Positions 17,591 to 28,900 of a stretch of 50,276 nt of DNA are shown piece after piece (within the stretch, counting starts at the first letter, position 1; each line of letters begins with the position of its first letter). A program made the translations under genes and the position numbers. The notes beneath the pieces are model-generated. The model did not search any database. It saw nothing but the letters and a program-made list of their open reading frames with translations, and was not told where the DNA came from. The stretch comes from Plantago elongata. Its lineage: Eukaryota > Streptophyta > Magnoliopsida > Lamiales > Plantaginaceae. The stretch covers positions 1 through 50,276 of the forward strand of contig JAYMSP010000473.1 in NCBI GenBank assembly GCA_036897095.1, written 5' to 3'.

Positions 17591-18019
17591 TACAGGCTAC
17601 ATTGGAAATGGAAAGAAAGAAGGTGATCAGAACATGCATTTTCAATCATGAAGAAGAATCAAATTCAAGACTAGAGAAATATTTGTGTCATGTCTACAAT
17701 TGTAATGCGGAACGAAAATGTAGAATGAAATGCAGCTGCTTTCGCTTAGAATGGATCTAGTTATTTCCTCGTCGAGGATGATTTCTGTAAACGTTGCTGG
17801 CCTGTAACTACTCAATATATGCATGCTGACAAAAAATAGTAGTATATGCTTTCTTGAAGCATACTGATCCTCTGAAAAGAACAACAAGGTAAGTTTGAAA
17901 TTAGAAATTTAGAAAACATCCTGGAAAAATATAAATCGATTCTTTACAAAGCAACTGATTAGCAGCACGACGAATATGTCGATCATCATTCTCAAATACC
18001 AAACCTCTGAACAAACCTG
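17591..18019. other. Spacer between ABC pseudogene and PPR gene
   Basis: Contains the likely 3' UTR of the PPR gene (minus strand). No homology to the matching place in the intact ABC gene is seen beyond 17590, so the duplication ends here. Small open frames look like chance. Confidence 0.5.
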
Positions 18020-19519
18020 TTACAGTTGGATTTGCATTTCAAGATGGAACAACTTCTTAATCACATCAAGAGAAATTCCATCTGCACCATCCGCTATGCA
18101 GTGATCAATCAACGTGTGAACATCAGCTGCCTCAAGTGATAGACCCTTACTTTTCATTTCCTCCAAGAGTTCTTTCGCCTCCTCCTGGTCTTTACTGCGG
18201 TTGAGACATCCTTTCACAATAACATAGTATGTACGGTAATTAGGGGTGCAACCATATCTTTCCATCTTCAAAAGCATACACTTTGCCTCCTTTAGAAGTC
18301 CACACTGAAGAAGCCCACCAATGATGGTAGTAAAAGTTGCTACATCGGGCAACAGACCATTATTCTCTATTTCCACTAAAATATCCACTGCCTTCTCTAG
18401 GAGTCCATTTTTAAAAAATCCAAATATCATGGTATTGTAAATGATGATATCACGTTGCAGACCAGAATCCAAAATCAGATCGAATATTTCCCTTGCTTTC
18501 TCCATCTCTCCACACAAACAATATCCATATATTAATGCATTATATGTAACAGTGTCCAGAGGGACATTTCTTCGCATCATAACTGCCAACACAGATTTGG
18601 CCTCTTTAATCTTCCCTTCCTTGGCAAAAGCATCTATTAAGATGCTATATGTAAAAGCAGTAGGAAGAACTCGACGAGACATCATCTTGTTTAAAACATC
18701 TTTTGCATCCTCCCATCTACTGAAATCACACAAGCCTTGAAGAATTGAACTACAGGTGACAACATCCGGCGTAACACCCATTGTCTCCATCTTTGAGAAT
18801 AGTCGGAGAGCATGGTCAACCATTCCATGTTTGCAGAAACTATCAATAATTGGATTATAACAATCGACATCCAGTTTGCAACTCCGTTTCACCAATACAC
18901 CAAGCAAACAAACTGCTGCATGAACATTTCCAGATTTGCACAAGCCATCAATCACAGTGCCAGATGTAACTATAGTAGGTTGACAGAGACTCTCTCTCGA
19001 CAACTTGTTATACAATAAGACTGCATCGGCGACCTTGTTATCAAGGAATAGTCCTCTAATAAGAGTGTTGAAGACAATCACATCAGGTACCAAACCAGAT
19101 TTAAAAAAGATTCCGAAAATAGAAAAGCCAAGATCCACTTGATTGAGAAGGCAATAGCAATGAATTGCACTAGTCAGAGTGAACTTATCGTAAGAGATGC
19201 TACCATGGCGCATTTTGTCGAACAAGTGGAGTGCAAGAGAGTAGTTTTCGAGTCTAACAACAAGATTCAACAGTTTGTTGAATTCAATAACAGAATGAAG
19301 AGGTCGCATTCTGAGCATGTCATCGAACACAGAAACAGCATCACTGACCTTTTCAATTCGACTGAAATCGACATAGGATCTAGGTATTGTTGTGGAGGCG
19401 GCTCGTGGGTGGCTGCTAATCTCCGAATTGAATGAAGAAGAAGAAGACGAAAAGGACATTCCTTTTCTTGTTCTTCTGATTGTACCTGTTTCCACCATTC
19501 GTCTGCAAATCATCATCAT
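18020..19519 (-). CDS. P-class PPR protein, Restorer-of-fertility-like (RFL) type
   Basis: Intronless 499-aa protein starting at the outermost of three ATGs (19519). The N-terminus is rich in Ser/Arg/Thr and poor in acidic residues, as in mitochondrial presequences. Next comes the block DAVSVFDDMLRMRPLHS, followed by EFNKLL, which is characteristic of the RFL subfamily. About 11 tandem 35-residue PPR motifs run from about 79 to 465; most have the usual '(F/Y)N.LI.G.C..G....A' helix pattern. There is no E/DYW extension, so the protein is P-class. RFL proteins bind specific mitochondrial RNAs and direct their cleavage; some suppress cytoplasmic male-sterility transcripts. At 499 aa it is somewhat shorter than typical RFLs (near 600 aa), but no break is visible. 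It sits between the two ABC gene copies on the same strand. Its RNA target cannot be told from sequence. Confidence 0.93.
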   Translation of the reverse strand: MMMICRRMVETGTIRRTRKGMSFSSSSSSFNSEISSHPRAASTTIPRSYVDFSRIEKVSDAVSVFDDMLRMRPLHSVIEFNKLLNLVVRLENYSLALHLFDKMRHGSISYDKFTLTSAIHCYCLLNQVDLGFSIFGIFFKSGLVPDVIVFNTLIRGLFLDNKVADAVLLYNKLSRESLCQPTIVTSGTVIDGLCKSGNVHAAVCLLGVLVKRSCKLDVDCYNPIIDSFCKHGMVDHALRLFSKMETMGVTPDVVTCSSILQGLCDFSRWEDAKDVLNKMMSRRVLPTAFTYSILIDAFAKEGKIKEAKSVLAVMMRRNVPLDTVTYNALIYGYCLCGEMEKAREIFDLILDSGLQRDIIIYNTMIFGFFKNGLLEKAVDILVEIENNGLLPDVATFTTIIGGLLQCGLLKEAKCMLLKMERYGCTPNYRTYYVIVKGCLNRSKDQEEAKELLEEMKSKGLSLEAADVHTLIDHCIADGADGISLDVIKKLFHLEMQIQL

Positions 19520-20337
19520 CGTTTTCAGCTGTATCTTCTTCTTCTTCTTCTTATTTTTTATGAATTTGGAACTGAAATTCTAAACCCTACCCTACTGTAG
19601 TACTAATAAAAGTAACAATTTTGATTTATACTCTCTCCTTCCGTTCCAATTTTTTTTTTTTTAAATCCAAACGCAAATTTTAAAAATATAAATAAAGTAA
19701 AATAAATGTTTGATGAAATAGAAAAATATTACGTAAAGTAAAAATTAATTTTTCATTTAAAAGATAAGTCGAAACGAATCAAAATGAAATATGAGAAAAT
19801 AAAGTTGGGACGAATGACGTATAACCTTTGTCGATACGTGCTAAATGGCCCCCTAAGTTTGGCTATTCGTTGCTAAATACATCCTTATTTGATGAAGGTG
19901 GGGGAGTAGAAGTTACAGGAACAAATAATCTCCATCAGGGATCGAATATTGCACCTCCTCCTTACACTCCATTTTACCGTCCCACCTTATACTGCCCAAG
20001 CCATTAAGGTTCTATACATGCATGCAACTCAAAAAAGAACACATTTACTTCACAGAAGATAATTTACAGTTGGGGAATCAAAACATCAACAGGTTAATTT
20101 ACAATTAGGAGCATGATAAAACAAAGGAATCTATTCATTCAGAAGCATAGTGTACAACATTTGTTTCTACACTTCACCGTAAACTTCGTATAAAACAAAA
20201 AAAAAAACAAATTGCAACATCAGAAATGGGGTATGAACCTAATGTTTGTGTAGAAGACCAAATGAGTGATACTTCTTACCCAACAAATAATCTGCACATT
20301 CTAGGATATTTTCAGTACAAGATGTGAAAAAGGTTCC
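19520..20337. other. PPR upstream region and ABC gene 3' flank
   Basis: Just upstream of the PPR ATG are a short GAA-rich tract (CTT on plus, near 19537-19553) and a telo-box-like AAACCCTA (near 19583) in the probable 5' region. The rest is AT-rich and leads into the 3' flank of the ABC gene. No other gene is seen. Confidence 0.45.
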
Positions 20338-20619
20338 AACTTCATGCAACAATCACGCCCAAATGGATGATCTGTTCGGACTCCCATGGCTCCACTTAGA
20401 AATCTCAAGTGACGAATGAGCAGCCCTCGAATATAAAAAGGTCCATGAATAAATGGTTGAGATTTCCAAGATCCGTGAATTTTATGAGCCTCCAAGAAAT
20501 TTTCTCCCTCTGCTGGTTCTTATTGTCTGTTACTTAAAGAATTAGCTAGATGAACATCTGAACTTTGATCTTGATGATGCCCAACCGTGAAAAGAAATGC
20601 TATCTTCACACATAGTAAA

Positions 20620-23600
20620 TCAGCGGTAGTAGGCCATATGCCTTGTGGACCTAAAAGGAGAAGCATCAAGTGGAGAGGAATTTCGTACTTGAGGTGTAGG
20701 GTTGACAGGTTTCTTCTTTTCAATTTTTGTTTCAGACCGGAGCCAAGACTCGACCACTGAGAGTAAGTTTGCCTTCTCCTTCAGCTCCTTGAGCTCAGGT
20801 AGCTTCTCTGACCTCTTTAATGTACCATCTTGCACGTAAACTAGATCAGTTGCCCATGTCTCCAGTCCATCAAATATGTGGGTTGCATAAACAACAGTGG
20901 CTCCTCTCTGAAACCATGACAAGAAACATTATATTGGATTACAGTATGAAAATTATATCCAAAATTCATGGACATCATAAATCCATCCAGTCTCTGGCAT
21001 AGTAGCATACTGGCATGTCGTATGTAAACCGCGTGTCCTAATTGCTATACATACTCTTGGGGTTGAGAAACTCTGCACCAAATACCCCATAGTTTTCAAA
21101 ATTAGTCAGCCTTTTCAAGAAAACTATTTTGGAAACATGGGGAATCCTGGTGCCTCAAAGCAAGTGGGCTCTCTAGAAAAAATATGACAGTGGGAGTGGA
21201 AGGTACATGTAATACGTGCAGTGTTCATGTATAGTCTCTAAATACCTCTATAGATTATTCTTAGCACCTACCTTATCATGCTGCTGCATTTCACAGAAGC
21301 TGGCAGTTTAGGATGCAATAGTACAGTATGATTACAGGAAAAGGCAGGAGGAATACCTGCTCACACTCTTCCTTAAAAAATTCGAGCAAATCCATCCTAG
21401 CCACAACATCTAGATCGACTGTGACCTCATCTAATAAAAGAACCTACAAAAAACAAGCTTAGGGTTAGGAAGGTGTTATAAAATGAGACAGATGCAAGTA
21501 TCACTTATTGGCATGGGATGTACATGTTTTATCATATGAACAGTAAGATTACATAATTCTATCCAAAATCCAGTAATTCATACCATCTCCCATAAAAGTA
21601 ACAGAATGGAACTGTGGGTCAAAAACAAATAAAAAAGATATAGTCCAGAAATGAACAGCAAAATGTAATACAACGAAAGCCACATGAAATTGGGATAATG
21701 AATCTTTCCCCAGGTTTGAACGTTATCATAACTATCAATATCCTGTTCTATTATAATCAACCTTCTCAGTAACGCACAAGATGAAGGAATCACCAAAATT
21801 ATCATAAGAGCCAAGAACAAAGATATGTTCCTGGTAGTGTTCAATTAGCCATGTCACCACAGAAAATAACTGAGTACTGAGACATATATCTGTTTGGCTA
21901 AGAATTTAAATTTAAATAACCGGGTTAAAAACACATAAATTTTGACATAACTCAAGGTTTTAACTTTATACCAAACACTCCCATAATATTATAATTGGCC
22001 GGTTGTAAAATATGTCACAGTTTATATGGTGTCAGAAAATATGCATTTGGGGCATTAATCAAATCAAATGCACACATGAAACAAACAGCCAACAAATGGT
22101 CAGCCAGCAAAGGAAGTCCTTTCTAATTAGAGTTTTATCAGGTATTTATGTATCCAACTTCATTCAGCCCAGGCGGCCATAATATTTTAAATAAGGGAAA
22201 TAAAAATGTCACCTTGTAGGGATGAAGAAGACCCATGCAAATTTGAACTCGACGCCTTTGACCATCAGAAACCTTGTGCATCCTCCAACGAAGATCAATA
22301 TCCAGCAGTTCAATGAGTTTCTCTCGTCTGACAGGGTCAACTCCTTCAACTGGATAACAACGAGAAGTGTCATTGCTCAAGTTTTTTTTTTAAATATAGA
22401 AACTATGAAGTTCCAGCTTTAATTAACAACTTGATGCTTGCAATAGCTAGGCACATAAAATCATCCAGACTCCAGATCGAAGTAGTCACACTGTCACTGC
22501 CATGTGTTTTCTTTCGGTAACCAGTTTTGAAACTTGATAAGATGGATGATACAAGTAACATGTGTGCGGTGAAAGTAAAGCTTTCACATACCTCCAAATA
22601 TCATATGCTCAGCAGAAAAGTCCCCTTGCAGCGGCAATTCTCCCTAAATAAATCAAAAACACATACAAGGTATGAAACCAGCAAAAACATAGTAAAAAGC
22701 AGATATGAAATGTCAGGCACAGGCTCATAAGCAAAACTGGATAGACACATAAAAAGTCAACAAGAACCAAGAACAGGCTCCTAAGCAAAATTGGATGAAA
22801 TTATCCAGATTCATATGTGACAAGAAAATAGCTTGACACTAGATTTGACCCAACTACAGAATTACTTATGTTAGACGGTTTCAAATTAGGGTAGTGGTGT
22901 GCTTAGTCCCAGCTATTAAGGCACAAGTACATATGTTAACTTGTGTTAGAAGGCATGTGCATGCCTAACACTTGGGCGGGTGGTGATGGTCACAGCTAAC
23001 AATTTATGAGTCTTGAAATTAGGGGCATGCAACTAACAATTTGATTGGGCTGTAACGTTATTGTTCAGAATCTTAGCTACAAGGCGTGTTATCTAACACA
23101 AGTTTTCGTCATCTGATCTCTATTAGCAGAATCCAGAAACAACAACATATGATAACAACCAGATTTCACCGAGCATATAGGCTACTAAACTAGTACTAAC
23201 AAAACTAAAATTAAGCTAATACATTCAAGTTCCAGCCGAAGCAATCGAGAACACAAGTATTTAAAAGCTAACACATAAGCTAATAATATTTACACTAGTA
23301 TTCCTTGTATAAAGTTTTGCGGGACATCTAATAATAATAATGTCAAATGTATAAAGTTATGCGAGGCAGAGGGAACACAAATCTAGAATTAAGGTAATAA
23401 TAATACATTCAGTTCCAGGTGAAGCAATCGGCGAACACGAAAGCAATGAAAACATGAGGCTGATAAGGTAAACCATAAACACGAATTAGAAGAAATCGAA
23501 AAGGACTCACAGCAGAGCCAACAGTTTTATTCCACGACTCTCCCAAATAAGCCAAATGACCATCGCAAACGAGCTTGGTGTCATGGAAAGCGGAAGAATC

Positions 23601-23879
23601 GAGCACTCTAACCACATCTCTCCCACCCACCATATGCTTCCCAGCCAATATCCTCAACAAGGTCGTCTTCCCTATCAAATCAAACGAAATTAACCAACAA
23701 TTCAAAATCAAAAAGTCAGAAAATGAAAAGCGAATGAAGAAAGTACCAGATCCATTAGCGCCAACGAGAAGGCATCGAGATCTCGGGGCAATATTGAGAT
23801 CGAATTCGAAGAAGAGAGGGGTCTGAGCATCGTAGGAGAATTGCATGGCGTTTACTTGTATGCACTGTTGTTGCTCCAT
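20620..23879 (-). CDS. ABCI19: Soluble ABC ATPase of plant ABCI19/20/21 type (CAF16-like)
   Basis: Six coding exons with GT-AG borders and consistent phases: 23879-23747, 23671-23511, 22643-22592, 22349-22213, 21443-21357 and 20907-20620. Total 858 nt, 285 aa. The start at 23879 is the first ATG in a conserved N-terminus; the longer upstream frame opens only with GTG. A single nucleotide-binding domain without membrane segments: Walker A GANGSGKTT (40-48), signature [10 protein letters not shown] (142-151), Walker B VLLLDE (162-167) and switch histidine H200 in YATH. The Arabidopsis relatives ABCI19, 20 and 21 are reported at the ER, influencing cytokinin responses; yeast CAF16 is the distant homologue. 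All catalytic residues are present. The 285-aa length fits the 282-290 aa members. ABCI19 is my choice because its Arabidopsis gene also lies near a NECAP and an NDR gene (from memory). The 3' half has been duplicated at 15.7-17.6 kb. Confidence 0.94.
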
Positions 23880-25919
23880 TTTGGATCTGGAATTTGTGAA
23901 TTGTGATAATTGTTGTGTAGTTTTTTTGGTATTTATTGGAGTGCAAAGATGGAGCAAGAAGTGTGAGAAATTGGGCGCCACCACCGACCGAGTACCTAAT
24001 TAATTGTGTTGAGAAGGAGAGTAGAGGCAATGGCGGGTGAATAGGCTATCCACGGATTCAGATCAAATTGGTTGGGATTTTATATGGACACGACGATACG
24101 CCCACGTCGTCTATCTACATTTGCATTCACACAGTTCAACTTTAATTACATTTTTGTATATTTTCTTATTAGGAATGTCATAAGTTAGATGTCACTTAAA
24201 CATGATAAGCTTTTCCAATATAGAGCACATACACTTACTCTATATGACATTAAATGCATGATATTGACATCGATTTCAGATATAATATAATGTGAATCTC
24301 ATTTTAATATCAATTTTTGCTCCTTATTCGTTTAAATACTATACTTGTGTTCACAACTACGCATCCTGTCTTATTCATTCTCATATCAAACTCCTTAAAC
24401 ATAACTACATTCTCCTGGAACAAGACCACTTCGTCAAAAAGTCTTGTAACACTTTAAATAAATGTCTCCTCGTACTTTTCAAGACTCACAGTCGACAATG
24501 ACAAGATGACCAAAGTTAGTGTTAATATTATCTTTTATTGTTCGACATCTCCTTAGGTGTGTCGAGTTGGGCTTGGGGTGTTGGGACCATAAAATCCAAC
24601 AACATCCATCGAGACATTGCGCACAACATGTTTGGGTGCGAACTATGCCTCTCGTGTATGATGGGAAACCACACTTTACGCAAAATATTATACTCATCTG
24701 GAATGGACATAACCATCATATTGACTTTACGGACAGTCGGAAAACCATTTCAAATATATGGTTTGTAAGTTGGTTGGTTGGTTGTTGCGTTTATTATTAT
24801 ACACTTTAAAGGTTGACCTCACATAAATTTTAGGTAGAGTGAGATTCATTCCAAACACATTTTGGCCCGTGCATTTGGACGGAGCTACCATACGCATTGC
24901 ACTATCTCGTGTCATTGTAAATACCTAAGTTCTCACGTACATTCAACTACTTGATTTCTAAATGCACATTTAATATTAACTAGTCGATAATTAATTATTG
25001 TATTCATGATTAATGCACGACTGAACAACTTTAATATTAACCGAAATATTAACATGTTATTTAAAAATTACGTGTAAATTAGCCCCCACCATATGCAATT
25101 CACGCCAATCAGGCAATCACTAGTTAGATTTGTGAAGATCTCCAATTCTAGTTGATTGAGTGCTCTGCAGGTTACGTGAGTCCCCATTTATGAGTTTATA
25201 TATGTCAATGTTTATGTTAGCCTTGAATTAGAGTTGGACCAAATCACATCCACCGCCTCTACTGCACTCAATTTTTTCCACGCCAAAATTCGGGTAAAAC
25301 CATTACAAACCAACTCAATTTCCCCCGAATTTAGGGTTTCTCTCCATTCTCATCTGCTATATCTCTCACAAAAACTCAATTTCCCTGTAATTTTCTCCAA
25401 AATTCGATTAGTTTGTCTATGATTTGTACCCTTATGTGTTGAATTCATCAGTCTAATTGATTTCCACTTGCTTTCTGATTGAATTTGGATGATCACCTTA
25501 TAGTTAAGCATTGGATGATTCTAGATAGGTCAGCTCAAATATTCTTCACACTTTGATTGCATTCTCATTGGTTGTTATGCCGATACTACTACTGTCATGA
25601 TAGTGCAGGATTTAGGCACGATTAACTATTCACTAAGTTATACATCAACTGTGTTAAGTATTAGCAAATAGCAATTCATTGCAGAGTGAATTATACATCG
25701 GTTTTTATTATCGTTTTGATCGCTTATTGTAGTCATACTACTGTCATGAAAGGTTTTAGGCATGATTAACTATTTGCTAAGTTATAAACCAGCTGTGTTG
25801 TGTTTTTTCCAATACATTACAGAGGGAATTATGTCTCAGTTTTTAATCGTTTTGGTCACTTATTGTAGTGATGACTGATGAACGGAAATGTTGGGACATG
25901 AATAGGTGATTCAATTAAA
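23880..25919. other. Divergent intergenic region between ABCI and CHR8 genes
   Basis: About 2 kb between two genes pointing away from each other. On the ABCI side a minus-strand ATATAAAA (24077-24084) could be a TATA box, about 200 bases from the ATG. On the CHR8 side a TTTATATATG (about 25195-25204) and a telo-box (25331-25339) precede a pyrimidine-rich leader. A leader intron ending at the AG near 25903-25904 is likely. Between them, 24.1-25.1 kb is AT-rich with no recognised gene. Confidence 0.5.
25331..25339 (+). promoter_or_regulatory. Telo-box (TTAGGGTTT) in the CHR8 leader
   Basis: TTAGGGTTT is the complement of AAACCCTAA, an interstitial telomere motif common just around the transcription starts of plant housekeeping genes. 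It lies about 130 bases after a TATA-like element and is followed by a CT-rich leader, as expected for the 5' UTR of CHR8. Function is inferred. Confidence 0.5.
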
Positions 25920-28900
25920 ATGGACGAGGAGGAAGAAGATAGGGCTCTGCTCAGCACTCTAGGCGTTACGTCTGCTAATCCTGAAGACATCGAGCGTGAT
26001 GTTATACAAGAGGTTATATCTAATATGTGTGTGTTTGTGTATTTGTGTATTTGTGCTCTACGTGCTTCCTAAAGAGTTGCATCTCTAGTTGGTTGATGAA
26101 TTAGAAGTGACTACTGACTACTGTTCTATGATTTATATCCTCCGTTAATTCCATTGCAATTCATCAGATTATTTTTGCGGCTGTCCTTTGGTCTTTTAGT
26201 TAGTACTTGGTACAAATCGCTAATACAATTGCAACCACGATATTAGTGGTGCAATTCATCAGATTCTTTTTGCGGTTGTCCTTTGGACTTTTTAAATTCA
26301 TACTTCAGTAACTTATATTAGTATAGTATTCAATAGTTGCACCACTAATATCGTGGTTACAATTGTATTTATCATGTGTAGAGAGGCTCAGCATTACCAT
26401 GTTCTAGGCAGTCAGAATCTTGTTGGCATATTTTTTTGAATTGGCGTGGCACTTTAAGCTTGTTGAGATTTAAATGGGACGGTTGCTTTATTGCTTTTTA
26501 AGTTTCTTTTATTTTCTGGAAAGGCAACAAAAGATGCGGGTGACGGAGATAATGCTGTTGTGGGCAGTGAGCAGGAAACTCTAGATGGAGCAAGGAGCAA
26601 TGAACCATTTTCTGCTAATGATGGCAACCTATTAAATAAACTTAGGGCGGTTAAACTTGAAATAGATGCTGTCACATCTGCTGTAGAAGAGTTGGAAAAC
26701 TTGAATAGAGATGAAGATAATTTATCTGATAGTGATGTCAAAACAGAACATGGAAACACAAGTGTAGAAAGAAATGGTCTCCAAGCTCTTCCGAAGGATG
26801 TGTCCCTTCAGCATGCTATTACGACAGAACGCTTGAGAAGCTTGATAGAAACGAGGGATCAACTCCAGAAAGATATTATAGATTCTTCTAAAAATAGCCA
26901 AAATGAACAGCTGATCAAAGAACTCATAAAAGATGAGCCTAGGCCCAAGCGGCGGTTGAAGCAGGTTGAAAAAACTAATAAGAATCAGAAGAAGAGGCTA
27001 AAAAAAGTTGCAGTGGGTGATGACGACCAGTTTGATGCTGTTCTAAATGCAGCATCTGCAGGATTGGTAGAAACGGTATATGTTCTTCCTATATTTTTCC
27101 AAAATTTACAATGATACTGTTGAATTTAATATTCTTTGTGAACTGTAATAATCGATGTAGCATCTTTTATTTTACAGAAAAAAGATGAATTAGTTCGGAA
27201 AGGGGTACTTACACCTTTTCACATGCTTAGAGGCTATGAACGGCGTATTCAAGAACCAGGGCCCTCCAGGAGAGACATAGAATTTGAAGATCATATTGAA
27301 ACTAGCGATCTTACTCAATCAAGTATAGCTAGGACTGCTCAGCTTATATCTGAAGCGGCACAGGGACGACCTATGACAAAGTTGCTAGATCACAAATCAC
27401 TGCCAAGACTTGATCCACCTAGTCACCCTTTTAAACGGTTAACAAAACCCTTGAAGATCCCTTCATCACTTGAAGTTGTGAAGGACAAAGTAAACAAAAG
27501 GAAAAAGAAAAGACCTCAACCTGAAAAGAAATGGAGGAGGTTGGTTTCTCGTGAAGATAATATGCAGGATGATAAGGGTATGTCCAGCCTTATACCTAAA
27601 CTCTTTTCTTCCTTTGAAATATCCCACTTCATTCTGCTCTAATGTTTAAAATTTAAATCTAGCTGCGACAGGTAATAGGTAAAAAAATTAAGGCAGTCCA
27701 TGCCAATTAAGCCATTTTCCTTCCCCTCTTCCATGGAGTGCTAGCATGATTCCTTTTAAGCATGGGAAATGGCATCTGCATGAATTTTTTAATCCTTATA
27801 ATTGATGTTGTCGTGAAAGAAATCCTCAAGTGGTTATATTCTTAGTGCAAAAGACCTTAACAAGGTCATTTAACTTTACCCTTTAAACTAATCATGCAAG
27901 GTACATGGAGATTCTAGCCTTAGTTAATGTGCTAGAACCATTTAGATATCCTATATGTTAGTAGTAAATTTATTCAGTAGTTTCAAGTTGTCCTTGAGAA
28001 GCTTAGTTGAGTTGTTTTCTTTTATCCCTTTTGGGTTCACCATCTATATCTGTTGCGACTATATGTCCAAAGATCCTGCAGTAGTTGTTAAGTATGCTTT
28101 TTGAGTAGCTTATTAAGTCGCTTTTTTTTTCTTCTTTTCGTTCTTTTGTTTTTTTGGTCAAGCATTGTCAGGTACCATTGGGGGGTGGCCCTCCTTGGGG
28201 TTTTTTCATCCACAGGCTTGAATAAGTTGTTTGATTATATCAAACATGTCGTGAATTTATTAGGAGGCGATTTTTGTCTGGGTAATGGCAAGGTTGACTT
28301 TTGTGACTGTCAGTTTCTTTTCTTCTTTTTAAACGGCAAATATGACTCGAACTCTCGACCTATTGGCTGGAGGGAAAGCGTCTTACCACCTGGCTGCGTC
28401 TTACCAAGTGATTGTCTGTTTCTTAATGTTATTTTCTTCATTTTCTTGATGCTTTTTTCTTTTCTTTCACATTATTTGTAATTTTAAAAGAAATCTACGT
28501 GCTTCTTGTCAAGATGGAAGGACCTTGAGCAATGAAGATGGCTGTCTGGAAGATGCCGAAGAACTTGAAGATGTTACTGATGGAGGCCTACCATTCGTGA
28601 CACTTGAAGGGGGGTTAAGAATTCCAGAAACACTTTTTGATGAACTCTTTGACTACCAGAAGGTTGGTGTCCAGTGGTTATGGGAACTTCATTGTCAAAG
28701 AGCTGGTGGAATCATTGGGGATGAAATGGGTCTCGGTAAAACCATACAAGTCTTAGCTTTCCTTGGTTCATTGCACTTCAGTGGTCAGTACAAACCAAGC
28801 ATCATTATTTGTCCTGTCACTCTCCTGCGTCAGTGGAAGAGAGAAGCTAAGAAGTGGTACCCTGGTTTCCATGTTGAATTATTACATGACTCTGCTCAGG

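Noticed and set aside
23880-23984. 35-residue N-terminal extension of the ABCI protein
   Set aside because: The extended frame opens with GTG, and relatives begin close to the ATG at 23879.
28344-28395. tRNA gene
   Set aside because: A-box and B-box words exist, but no cloverleaf, acceptor pairing or anticodon arm can be drawn; it fits a tRNA-derived SINE head better.
28101-28481. 126-aa hydrophobic plus-strand frame in CHR8 intron 3
   Set aside because: Phe/Leu-rich because of T-rich intron sequence, and it overlaps the SINE fragment. No signal of a real gene.
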